Source: Caloramator sp. E03
GTDB lineage: Bacteria > Bacillota > Clostridia > Clostridiales > Caloramatoraceae
Direction: 5' to 3'
DNA length: 64,000 nucleotides
Assembly (NCBI RefSeq): GCF_006016075.1
Contig: NZ_CP040093.1
Span: 744,001-808,000, forward strand
Shown here: piece after piece, positions 44,008-51,688 of the stretch
Layout: each line of letters begins with the position of its first letter
Position numbering within the stretch: position 1 is the first letter of the stretch
Position numbers and translations under genes: made by a program
The notes under the pieces: model-generated
Database searches by the model: none
The model's input: the letters and a program-made list of their open reading frames with translations, nothing else
What the model was told of the DNA's origin: nothing

Positions 44008-44934
44008 TTATAATTCGGGTTTTTGAGTCTTTGCTGGTATTTTTAAATTCTTACAGAGTTCACAGCCAGAGCAAATAGTTATCTTATCTAAAAATATGCT
44101 CTTTATAGTTTCCATTGTTTCTTCACATTGCGCATTTTCAATTCCGTGTATGATTATTTTTTTAGGGGAACAAGTTATAAGAGCACTAATTAGCATATCA
44201 TGTTTATTTATTTCACCTTTTATATTGTCAATATCAAAATCTTCAAAAAACTCTTTAGTTATGCTGTTTCCATTTTCATCTTTTATTGTATATTCTCCTT
44301 TTTCATTTATAATTATGTTTATTAAATCATATCTACTTTCTTGTATTTCAACAAAATATTTCAAAAGCTTGATAAACTCACTATATTCTTTTTCAAGTAC
44401 ATATTCCTCAACAACGCCATCAATAATACTTATTATCTCTGAGTTCATTTCCTTTAATCTAAAAGTTATAAATCCATCAAGTATTATCTCATTGCTTTCT
44501 TGTAAAAATTCTTCAATCTTTTTTATCATGTTGTTTTTTCTATTTATAGTAGTTAATATGTTCTCTGCATCAAAAATCCCAAATCCCATAATAACAGAAC
44601 TACATCGTTTTTTTATTTCAGTCAAGTCTTCACCAGATAGATAGCTATATCGCTCCTTTAAAATTTTATCCATTAAAGACAACTCATATTCTTGGCATAT
44701 AAAATCGTATATTATATTTGAAGCATAAAGATAAAACATATCTCGGTAATCTTCGAATAACTTTATGTCATTCTCAGTATCCCTGAGTATACATTTTATA
44801 TTATGCATATTACCTACATCATTTTCAACGATTGCAATATTCATTCCTTTATCCTTGAAGAACTTGCATAAATCTGAAAAACTATTTATTATATCCCTAC
44901 TTTTTCTGCTATATCCAACTGACAGGAGAATCAA
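44008..44934 (-). CDS. ytxC: YtxC-family putative sporulation protein
   Basis: A 308-residue soluble protein. The body (YLYASNIIYDFICQEYELSLMDKIL; VIMGFGIFDAENILTTI; ILDGFITFRLKEM) matches the YtxC family, which is conserved in spore formers next to thrS and called a sporulation protein without known mechanism. The start is TTG at 44934, seven bases after AGGGAGTG. The C-terminus has a CSGCELCKN motif that could bind a metal. Position directly upstream of thrS agrees with the synteny seen in other spore-forming Firmicutes. Confidence 0.8.
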   Translation of the reverse strand: MILLSVGYSRKSRDIINSFSDLCKFFKDKGMNIAIVENDVGNMHNIKCILRDTENDIKLFEDYRDMFYLYASNIIYDFICQEYELSLMDKILKERYSYLSGEDLTEIKKRCSSVIMGFGIFDAENILTTINRKNNMIKKIEEFLQESNEIILDGFITFRLKEMNSEIISIIDGVVEEYVLEKEYSEFIKLLKYFVEIQESRYDLINIIINEKGEYTIKDENGNSITKEFFEDFDIDNIKGEINKHDMLISALITCSPKKIIIHGIENAQCEETMETIKSIFLDKITICSGCELCKNLKIPAKTQKPEL

Positions 44935-44994
44935 GCTTTATCACTCCCTTCAAGAATAGTATATGTGCGCATTAAAATGCTATACAGGAAAAAA

Positions 44995-45768
44995 TTATTG
45001 CATTAATATACTATATTCTTTCAAAGGTATTAATGTCCCCAAGTCAATTATTATATTTTCACTTAAATTAATTACTTTTCTTCCATATTTTTTCACAAAT
45101 GAATATATTTCCTCATGATCCGGATGAAGTTTTAAATTTCCAAAAAAAGCTATTTTGTCTTTAGACAAGTTTCCACAACTACCTCCAATAAAACCATAAT
45201 TGAGATTAAACAATTTTATATGACCAGGAGTGATAAGCAGGGTATTTATATTATATTTGTCTAATTCTTTTTTTATTCCTTTATCAAAGGTAATCACACT
45301 ATTACTATCAACTATACAAATAGAACATTTTGAATAACCTTGTTTAACATTTATCACTTTAACTCCTCTCTTATAAATCTCATGAAGAAGAATCTCATCA
45401 GTAAACCTTTCATTACATACAAGATACTTACCTATTCTTGCAGCATTATAATATATATCATAAGGATATTTTGTATATAATATGCTTTTACCTATAATTA
45501 TGTTAAATCCTTCATTTTCAAGCTGATATACTAAAGAATTGTCTATATTTGGAGCCACAATTATATCCTTCCCTCCAAGATGATGAACCATAATATCAGG
45601 ATGATAAGATATGGCTTCATAAAGGCTCTGAACTTTCTTTGTTTTTATAAGCCTTATATTCATTTTATAAAGCTCCCTTTCAATATCACTTGGTATTCTT
45701 CCGTCAACAATAGCAAGGCTTATATTATTCTCAGGAAGATTTGGTATTTTTACGTAATTTTCCATCAT
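44995..45768 (-). CDS. Uncharacterised protein, possible DUF6873/GME-like fold
   Basis: A 257-residue protein without signal or membrane segments. The start is the ATG at 45768, six bases after AAGGAGAG; it overlaps the end of the MFS gene by 38 bp. Features include VDGRIPSDIERELYKM, MVHHLGGKDIIVAPN, CNERFTDEILLHEIYKRG, KQGYSKCSICIVD and NYGFIGGSCGNLSKDKIAFFGNLKLHPDHEEI. The repeated His/Gly/Asp motifs resemble guanidino-group modifying (amidinotransferase-like) folds, which is where I would place it tentatively. The activity is unknown. Confidence 0.6.
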   Translation of the reverse strand: MMENYVKIPNLPENNISLAIVDGRIPSDIERELYKMNIRLIKTKKVQSLYEAISYHPDIMVHHLGGKDIIVAPNIDNSLVYQLENEGFNIIIGKSILYTKYPYDIYYNAARIGKYLVCNERFTDEILLHEIYKRGVKVINVKQGYSKCSICIVDSNSVITFDKGIKKELDKYNINTLLITPGHIKLFNLNYGFIGGSCGNLSKDKIAFFGNLKLHPDHEEIYSFVKKYGRKVINLSENIIIDLGTLIPLKEYSILMQ

Positions 45769-46984
45769 GTAATTCTCTCCTTCTTGAAAAAAGCAGCAAA
45801 AATCCCATAAATCCAATTACTCCACTTATTATAAAAGCATTGTTTGTCCCTAAAAATTTTGAAACAGCTCCTGCATATAAGCTTCCAACAGGTACAAGAC
45901 CTCCAAATACAAGAGAATATACGCTCATTATCCTCCCCCTCATCTCATCTGGAGAATAGTATTGAAGTACACTGTTTGATGTGGTAGTAAACATAATCAT
46001 AAAAAAACCACAGACAGCTAAAGATAAAAGAGAATAATAATAGTTAGTTATTAATCCCGTTATAATTAAAGCTGCTGAGAGCCCCAAGGAACCTACCAAC
46101 TGATATAAAAACGCCTTTTCTTTCTTTCCTTTTGCTGCAACGGTAAGAGCACTTATTAAAGCCCCAAAACCCAGGCTTGATAGGAGCATTCCAAAGGCCT
46201 TTTCGCTAAGATGAAGAACATCCCTCGTATAAGGTGGAACAAGTATATTAAAGTTTATACAAAATGTAGGTATTATAGCAGTAGATATTATAGTATATAA
46301 AAGCTTTGGAGTTTTTCCGATATATTTTAATCCTTCTATAATCTCTTTTCTTGGATTTATTATATCCTTTTTTGAAGGTTTATCATCCATCTTCATCATA
46401 AAAAGACCTATTATAACTGCAATAAAGCTTATAGCATTTAAAAAGAAGCACCACCTTACCCCAAGATCTGCCATTATCCTTCCTGCAAAGGCAGGACCTA
46501 TAAGCCTTGCACCGTTAAAGGCTGCAGAGTTAAGAGCTATTGCATTTAATAGGTGAGCTCTTCCTTCTACCATCTCAACAACAAAAGCCTGTCTTGCTGG
46601 ATTGTCAAATGTTTGTACCGTTCCAATACAGAATAAAATAAGCAATATTAGTATATAGTTAGTTTTATTAAAGAAAACCATAAAAAACAGTAAAAAAGCA
46701 GCTATAAGCTGAAAAGTTTGAGTTGCTATTATTATTTTTCTCTTTGGATACTTTTCAATAATAAGACCTGCATAAAGAGAAAATAAAAATAGAGGAGTAA
46801 ACTGAACTGCACTCATAAGACCAAGAAGAAATCTATGATTAGTTATCGAATAAACAAGCCAATTTAGAGCAGCGTTTTGCATCCAGCTGCCAATAAGGGA
46901 TATTACTTGTCCAGTCCAAAATAATTTGAAGTTCCTATGAGTAAAGGCAGGATAATATTCCCTTAACTTATCTTTAACATTCAT
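45731..46984 (-). CDS. Major facilitator superfamily transporter
   Basis: A 417-residue membrane protein with about 12 helices. The start FTHRNFKLFWTGQVISLIGSWMQ and the GLIIEKYPKRKIIIATQ loop place it with the MFS_3/enterobactin exporter-like drug and siderophore exporters. Substrate unknown. It overlaps the following unknown gene, so the two probably work or are expressed together. GGGGTGG precedes the ATG. Upstream is a 418-bp gap with palindromic repeats (46985-47402). Confidence 0.88.
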   Translation of the reverse strand: MNVKDKLREYYPAFTHRNFKLFWTGQVISLIGSWMQNAALNWLVYSITNHRFLLGLMSAVQFTPLFLFSLYAGLIIEKYPKRKIIIATQTFQLIAAFLLFFMVFFNKTNYILILLILFCIGTVQTFDNPARQAFVVEMVEGRAHLLNAIALNSAAFNGARLIGPAFAGRIMADLGVRWCFFLNAISFIAVIIGLFMMKMDDKPSKKDIINPRKEIIEGLKYIGKTPKLLYTIISTAIIPTFCINFNILVPPYTRDVLHLSEKAFGMLLSSLGFGALISALTVAAKGKKEKAFLYQLVGSLGLSAALIITGLITNYYYSLLSLAVCGFFMIMFTTTSNSVLQYYSPDEMRGRIMSVYSLVFGGLVPVGSLYAGAVSKFLGTNNAFIISGVIGFMGFLLLFSRRRELHDGKLRKNTKSS

Positions 46985-47073
46985 TTAACACCACCCCCAT
47001 AACATCTTAAACCAATTTGCTAAAATGTACAATACAAAAACGCTGATTTTAGGGACCTGTTAGTGCAAAAAAG

Positions 47074-47114
47074 TTTTCTCCATCCCTGGTGCCTGGCACC
47101 GGAGATGGAGAAAA
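47074..47114. repeat. Palindrome with GGTGCCTGGCACC core
   Basis: TTTTCTCCATC (47074-47084) pairs perfectly with 47104-47114, and inside it GGTGCC-T-GGCACC forms a second perfect stem. The 41-bp structure has almost no loop. It lies 90 bases upstream of the MFS gene and does not look like a terminator for any known gene. Confidence 0.75.
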
Positions 47115-47170
47115 GAAGAAAAATGTTCCACCTAGTTGACAAGTGACAAACTTTTTCAAAGGTAACAGAA

Positions 47171-47265
47171 GGGACGGTTACTTATTATATTAAATAATAG
47201 ACATAATATTTTATGCATGTCCCCCTGATTTTGCAGATATTGTGTATGAAATAAGTAACCGTCCC
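47171..47265. repeat. 95-bp element flanked by inverted GGGACGGTTACTTATT
   Basis: The 16-mer at 47171-47186 is repeated exactly in inverted orientation at 47250-47265, flanking 63 bp of AT-rich sequence without a coding frame. A partial copy (TAACCGTCCC) follows at 47311-47320 and a one-mismatch copy is at 29910. This has the shape of a small non-autonomous repeat (MITE or REP pair). Confidence 0.7.
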
Positions 47266-47360
47266 TTGTCTTGAACTTTTTTCCTTTTTTGTAAATGAAC
47301 ATTTTCACACTAACCGTCCCCTTAAGCTTTTATCATTTTGAAGCTTGTCAATACTTTTAC

Positions 47361-47396
47361 AAAAAAAATAAGCTAAAGATCATCTTCCTTAGCTTT
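47361..47396 (-). terminator. Terminator of the heptad-repeat ORF
   Basis: AAGCTAA (47370-47376) pairs with TTAGCTT (47389-47395) and is followed on the minus strand by TTATTTTTTTT. Confidence 0.75.
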
Positions 47397-47402
47397 AATG
47401 GT

Positions 47403-47717
47403 TTATCTTACAGCTTTGAGCCGTGCAATATCAACCCAGTTGCTAGCCGTAGCCTCTTCGACCCTGCTCAAATCCCTTCTTATTGATTCAATTTGTCCCT
47501 TCATGTATGCTATATCGTTAAGCATATTATCATGTTCAGCTTTATTAACCTGTGCACTATGCTCTAATGCTCTTAATATTTGAGTATGCTCATCTAATCT
47601 CGCATTTACTTCTTGAAACTGTTTATTTACTTCTTTAAACTGTTCCCTTACTTCTTTAAACTGTTCATTTACTTCTTTTTTAAACTCCATAAGCAATTCA
47701 ATAACTTCTTTGTCCAT
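47403..47717 (-). CDS. Small coiled-coil protein with heptad repeats
   Basis: A 104-residue protein starting at the ATG at 47717, after GGAGGTGAGG. The first half is a near-exact heptad series (NEQFKEV, REQFKEV, NKQFQEV, NARLDEH) predicted to form a parallel coil; the second half is also helical (AYMKGQIESIRRDLSRVEE) and ends in NWVDIARLKAVR. Similar short coil proteins are common as orphans in Firmicutes and near mobile elements; I cannot name a function. It lies just upstream (in its orientation, downstream) of palindromic repeats and 162 bp from an insertion sequence. Confidence 0.65.
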   Translation of the reverse strand: MDKEVIELLMEFKKEVNEQFKEVREQFKEVNKQFQEVNARLDEHTQILRALEHSAQVNKAEHDNMLNDIAYMKGQIESIRRDLSRVEEATASNWVDIARLKAVR

Positions 47718-47878
47718 GACCTCACCTCCACAAATATATTTTACCACAAATAACTTATTAATCAAAGGTATATAATCTCTTAAGATAGACATTGCTTGTG
47801 ATGATATATTTAAAACCATTATTATTAATTCAGGAATATGTTTTAAAATGTTATCAATTTGTTGTCACAGGAAAGAAA

Positions 47879-49352
47879 GGTTCTATAATATATGTTGGGG
47901 CGTAGCCCCAGCATATTTTTTTACAAAAAAATATGCACCTGTTTTAGATGCCTGGTAAAATTAAATTAACTACAAAAATATTACCTGAAAGGAGGCATCC
48001 AACAAGTGCACAATAATTATTTTATCAAAAATTTACTGGGTTTTAAAGATGTTATTATAACAAAAGTACTTGATAATGTTTGCTATGAAATTTATTTAGA
48101 AATGAAAAAGAAGCCTCATACTTGTCCTCGTTGTAATTCTGAAACTCGTAGAGTTCACGACTATAGAATTCAACGTGTTAAACATCTTCCTTTTTTCTTA
48201 AAACCTACGGTTCTTATTATTAAAAAACGTAGGTATCGTTGTAATGTTTGTGGTAAGAGATTCTATGAAAGTATTGAATTTCTTCCTCGATATCATAGAA
48301 TCACCAATCTTCTATCTCTGTATGTAATTAATGAACTTGCTAATACTTGTAGTATGTCAAGTGTTGCTAAAAAAGTTAACTTATCTGTTGATACTATAAA
48401 ACGCATTTTCAATAATGTGTCTTATTCTGCTGCTACTACTTTACCTAAAATTATTGCTATTGATGAATTTAAAGGTAATTCTGGTGGTGCTAAATATCAT
48501 TGTTCTATCGTTGACCCTGTTAATAGAAAAATTATTGATATTATTAAAGATAGACAGTTTCACGTCCTATCGGACTACTTTAAAAAAATTAAAAATCGCG
48601 ATAGTGTTGAATATTTTATTTGTGATATGTGGCAACCTTATATTGATTTAGCTAAAACTTACTTTAAAAATGCTATTATTGTTATTGATAAATTCCATTA
48701 TATTAGGCACGCTATGTGGGCTGTAGAAGCAGTTAGAAAACGTGTTCAAAAAGAGCTATCTGTTAAATTAAGAAAATACTTTAAAAGAAGCAAAAAACTT
48801 ATTCTTAAAAGATTTGACTTACTTGATGAAGATTCAAAGTTCGCATTACAAGTTATGTTTTCTTACAATAGCGATTTAGCTATTGCTCATACCTTAAAAG
48901 AAAAACTATTAAAAATAATTGATACTACCTCTTCTTCTAAAGAAGCTCGTACTTTATTAAAGGAATGGATTAAGTTTGCACAAAGTAGCGGCCTTAAAGA
49001 ATTTGAAAGATGTGCTAATACTTATATCAGGTATTTTAATGAAATAGTGAATTCTTTTGATATACCATATACAAATGCTTGCACTGAAGGCTTTAATAAC
49101 AAAATTAAAGTTATTAAAAGAAATGCCTTCGGCTTCAAAAACTTTGATAGGTTTAGAAATAGAATTCTTCATTGCTGTAATTAAAGTAAATTATAATACC
49201 AAATTTTAGAAAACCAACTCACGTTGGTCTTTTTGTCCTGCAATTTTTGTGGGATACTCTCCCCAATCTAACTTATCTTTCTAAAATAACTCTCAAACAA
49301 GATAGGACAGGCATTCTAATCGAATACCCGCCCCAACAATTGACAAAGAGCC
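47879..49352 (+). mobile_element. Complete ISL3-family insertion sequence
   Basis: A 1474-bp element bounded by imperfect 24-bp inverted repeats (47879-47902 and 49329-49352, sharing GG-TCT and GTTGGGGCG). Both sides carry the same 8-bp direct repeat GAAAGAAA (47871-47878 and 49353-49360), the target duplication size expected for ISL3. It encodes one intact transposase. The right end (49185-49328) is non-coding. The clean duplication shows a single, probably recent insertion. Confidence 0.95.
48006..49184 (+). CDS. ISL3-family transposase
   Basis: A 392-residue DDE transposase. It opens with a zinc-finger-like region (CPRCNSETRRVHDYR and CNVCGKRFYE), then a helix-turn-helix (SMSSVAKKVNLSVDTIKRIF), and the catalytic domain with IAIDEFKG (first Asp), FICDMWQPYIDLAKTYF (second Asp) and the C-terminal Glu in YTNACTEGFNNKIKVIKRNAFG. 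All parts appear intact. The start is GTG at 48006, preceded by AAAGGAGG about 13 bases upstream. It is the sole gene of the insertion sequence. Confidence 0.93.
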   Translation: MHNNYFIKNLLGFKDVIITKVLDNVCYEIYLEMKKKPHTCPRCNSETRRVHDYRIQRVKHLPFFLKPTVLIIKKRRYRCNVCGKRFYESIEFLPRYHRITNLLSLYVINELANTCSMSSVAKKVNLSVDTIKRIFNNVSYSAATTLPKIIAIDEFKGNSGGAKYHCSIVDPVNRKIIDIIKDRQFHVLSDYFKKIKNRDSVEYFICDMWQPYIDLAKTYFKNAIIVIDKFHYIRHAMWAVEAVRKRVQKELSVKLRKYFKRSKKLILKRFDLLDEDSKFALQVMFSYNSDLAIAHTLKEKLLKIIDTTSSSKEARTLLKEWIKFAQSSGLKEFERCANTYIRYFNEIVNSFDIPYTNACTEGFNNKIKVIKRNAFGFKNFDRFRNRILHCCN

Positions 49353-49383
49353 GAAAGAAAAATAAAAATCACAAAAAACTTTA

Positions 49384-49412
49384 AAGCCTGTAACCTTTGA
49401 GATTACAGGCTT
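49384..49412 (-). terminator. Terminator of the tRNA cluster
   Basis: AAGCCTGTAA (49384-49393) pairs with TTACAGGCTT (49403-49412); on the minus strand a T-rich run follows. It begins five bases after the tRNA-Cys CCA end. Confidence 0.88.
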
Positions 49413-49417
49413 TTCTT

Positions 49418-49492
<75 letters not shown>

Positions 49493-49497
49493 ATATA

Positions 49498-49573
49498 TGG
49501 AGCGGAAGACGGGACTCGAACCCGCGACGTTCACCTTGGCAAGGTGACGCTCTACCAACTGAGCCACTCCCGC
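49498..49573 (-). tRNA. tRNA-Gly (GCC)
   Basis: A 76-nt cloverleaf with acceptor GCGGGAG paired to the 3' side, anticodon stem CACCT..AGGTG around TGCCA giving GCC, T-loop GGTTCGAGTCC and an encoded CCA. Confidence 0.97.
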
Positions 49574-49578
49574 ATAGA

Positions 49579-49654
49579 TGGTGGCCAGAGCCGGAATCGA
49601 ACCAGCGACACGAGGATTTTCAGTCCACTGCTCTACCGACTGAGCTATCTGGCC
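49579..49654 (-). tRNA. tRNA-Phe (GAA)
   Basis: A 76-nt cloverleaf with acceptor GGCCAGA/TCTGGCC, anticodon loop CTGAAAA giving GAA, T-loop GGTTCGATTCC and an encoded CCA. Confidence 0.97.
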
Positions 49655-49658
49655 ATGT

Positions 49659-49735
49659 TGGCGACCCAGAAGGGGCTCGAACCCTCGACCTCCGGCGTGA
49701 CAGGCCGGCACTCTAACCAACTGAGCTACTGGGCC
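49659..49735 (-). tRNA. tRNA-Asp (GTC)
   Basis: A 77-nt cloverleaf with acceptor GGCCCAG/CTGGGTC, anticodon loop CTGTCAC giving GTC, discriminator G as expected for Asp, and an encoded CCA. Confidence 0.97.
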
Positions 49736-49740
49736 GCAAG

Positions 49741-49816
49741 TGGTGGGAACAATAGGGCTCGAACCTATGACCCTCTGCTTGTAAGGCAGATGCTCTCCCA
49801 GCTGAGCTATGCTCCC
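49741..49816 (-). tRNA. tRNA-Val (TAC)
   Basis: A 76-nt cloverleaf with acceptor GGGAGCA, anticodon loop CTTACAA giving TAC, T-loop GGTTCGAGCCC and an encoded CCA. First tRNA after the cluster promoters. Confidence 0.97.
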
Positions 49817-49836
49817 AAATTCTTGTGACGATTATT

Positions 49837-49865
49837 ATTGTACCATGCATACTCTACTTTGTCAA
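49837..49865 (-). promoter_or_regulatory. Proximal promoter of the tRNA cluster
   Basis: TTGACA (49865-49860), 17 bases, TACAAT (49842-49837) on the minus strand, about 20 bases before tRNA-Val. Confidence 0.88.
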
Positions 49866-49914
49866 CCGCAAACTTCTTTTTTTATTTTAACAAGCTTTGC
49901 AGCGAACAATTAAT

Positions 49915-49943
49915 ATAATAGCTTATAATCTTACTTATGTCAA
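49915..49943 (-). promoter_or_regulatory. Distal promoter of the tRNA cluster
   Basis: TTGACA (49943-49938), 17 bases, TATTAT (49920-49915) on the minus strand. Together with the proximal promoter it gives the tandem arrangement usual for stable RNA operons. Confidence 0.82.
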
Positions 49944-49985
49944 CATCTTTTTAATAAATCTTTTAAAAAACTTTGTGCCCAATAA

Positions 49986-50864
49986 TTATTGGGCACATTC
50001 AATAAGCTTTTCTATTTCATCTTCACTAAAGACATATCTTTCATTGCAAAAATGACACTGCATTTCAATTTTTTTATCTTCATTCTTTATTTTAATAAGC
50101 TCATCCTTCCCAAGGGCAATTAGAGCCTTTTCAACCCTTTCCTTTGAACAGTCACATATATAGTCAACTTCGATTTTCTCATATATTTTAAGATCCATAT
50201 CATCAAATAACATGTTTAATATATCCTCTCCACTTTTACCTTCTGCAATAAGCTTTGATAAAGGTGGTATTTCATGAAGCCTAAAGGTTATTATATCCCC
50301 AAGCATCTCATTGGCACCAGGAAGCATTTGAATTAATATACCTCCTGCTGCTTTAATAGTTGTATCAGTATCGACAAGAACCCCAAGCACTACTGCAGAT
50401 GGTACCTGCTCTGATACTGCAAAGTAATATGCAAGATCCTCAGCTATTTCCCCAGTCTGAATAGGCACCTGACCAACATAAGGCTCTTTTAGCCCCATAT
50501 CCTTAACTACTGTAAGCATTCCATTTTTCCCAACAGCCCCTCCAACATCTAATTTTCCTTTTAAGTTAAGCGGTAAGTCAATTGAAGGGTTTGAAATATA
50601 TCCTTTTACATTACCTTTTGAATTAGAACAAACTACAAGGTTTCCAGTAGGGCCTCCCCCATTCATTGTTATAGTTAAATTATCTTTTTCACCCTTTAAC
50701 ATTACTCCCATAATTGAACCAGCTGTTAATAGCCTTCCTAAAGCTGCTGAAGTTGTTGGACTTAAATTATGAATTTTTCTTGCTTTTTCAACAATATCAG
50801 TTGAATGTACCATAAAAACTCTAATATCACCATTTGAAACAGTAGCTCTTAAAAGATATCCCAT
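49986..50864 (-). CDS. hslO: Redox-regulated chaperone Hsp33
   Basis: A 292-residue Hsp33. The N-terminal core (LLRATVSNGDIRVFMVHSTDIVEKAR; NGGGPTGNLVV) is followed by a C-terminal zinc switch with cysteines spaced CxC (ICDCSKERVE) and CxxC (CHFCNERY). In this family oxidation releases zinc and exposes a client-binding surface that protects unfolding proteins in the cytoplasm. The ATG at 50864 is six bases after AGGAGG; a longer start seven codons upstream lacks a site. It abuts the methyltransferase gene, with which it is probably cotranscribed. Confidence 0.95.
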   Translation of the reverse strand: MGYLLRATVSNGDIRVFMVHSTDIVEKARKIHNLSPTTSAALGRLLTAGSIMGVMLKGEKDNLTITMNGGGPTGNLVVCSNSKGNVKGYISNPSIDLPLNLKGKLDVGGAVGKNGMLTVVKDMGLKEPYVGQVPIQTGEIAEDLAYYFAVSEQVPSAVVLGVLVDTDTTIKAAGGILIQMLPGANEMLGDIITFRLHEIPPLSKLIAEGKSGEDILNMLFDDMDLKIYEKIEVDYICDCSKERVEKALIALGKDELIKIKNEDKKIEMQCHFCNERYVFSEDEIEKLIECAQ

Positions 50865-50865
50865 A

Positions 50866-51600
50866 TTATTCCTCCTTTTTGGCAATGATAACTGCTCTTA
50901 AACTGTCATTTTTAATATCTGACAGGGTATAATCATCAAAGATTTTAATATCCTTAAATCCTATTATTGAGAGATAATGCATAATTTTATCAACTTCATA
51001 AGCTTTTTGAATATGTCTTTCATCAAATCTTTTATATAAAGCTCCTTCCTTTATAAAAAAGGTTATATACATTTCTAGTATATCCCCATCTAAATAGTTA
51101 TCCCAAATATAACAAAGCTTTTCCTCATTAAGTGTAAAAGTATTATTAGCTATTATATTTTTAAGCTTATATGAAGTACTTATATCAAATAAGAAATACC
51201 CATTGGGCATTAGGTGTTTATACACATTATTAAAGCTTTTTATTATATCATCATCTTCTATTACATAATTATAGCCATCACAAAAGCAAAATATATAATC
51301 AAATTTTTTATCTATATTAAAACTTCTTATGTCCTGCTTTAAAAAATTTATCTTCTGCCTGTTTATCCTTGCCTTCTCCTCAGCTATAGATAACATATCT
51401 TCTGATATATCAAAGGCTGTAATATTACATCCTTTCTCTTTAAGACGTAAAGTCATATTTCCAGTGCCACAGGCAAGTTCAAGTATATTTTTATTTTTTA
51501 GACTCCAACTAAAATAGTTTTCAACAAATCTCATCCATTTATCATAATCAATATCAATCATATCATCATATATCTTTGACAATGCTGTATATTGTTCCAT
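50866..51600 (-). CDS. Class I SAM-dependent methyltransferase
   Basis: A 244-residue soluble methyltransferase. The SAM-binding motif LELACGTGNMTLRL (about 40-53) and the following AFDISEDML, KQDIRSF and YIFCFCDGYNYV motifs match the Methyltransf_25/11 group that act on small molecules. The substrate is unknown. It is upstream of hslO with a one-base gap and diverges from manA. AAGGTGG precedes the ATG. Confidence 0.85.
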   Translation of the reverse strand: MEQYTALSKIYDDMIDIDYDKWMRFVENYFSWSLKNKNILELACGTGNMTLRLKEKGCNITAFDISEDMLSIAEEKARINRQKINFLKQDIRSFNIDKKFDYIFCFCDGYNYVIEDDDIIKSFNNVYKHLMPNGYFLFDISTSYKLKNIIANNTFTLNEEKLCYIWDNYLDGDILEMYITFFIKEGALYKRFDERHIQKAYEVDKIMHYLSIIGFKDIKIFDDYTLSDIKNDSLRAVIIAKKEE

Positions 51601-51625
51601 ATATGTCCCACCTTAAATAATTAAT

Positions 51626-51654
51626 TTGTTTCTTTATATATTATAACGTATAAT
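51626..51654 (+). promoter_or_regulatory. manA promoter
   Basis: TTGTTT (51626-51631), 17 bases, TATAAT (51649-51654), 34 bases before the manA start codon. Confidence 0.7.
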
Positions 51655-51688
51655 TTAATATAGAGTAGATATAAGGAGGTTAAATTTT

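Noticed and set aside
44096-44644. 182-residue plus-strand frame opposite ytxC
   Set aside because: Hydrophobic low-complexity translation of an AT-rich antisense strand, with no ribosome site.
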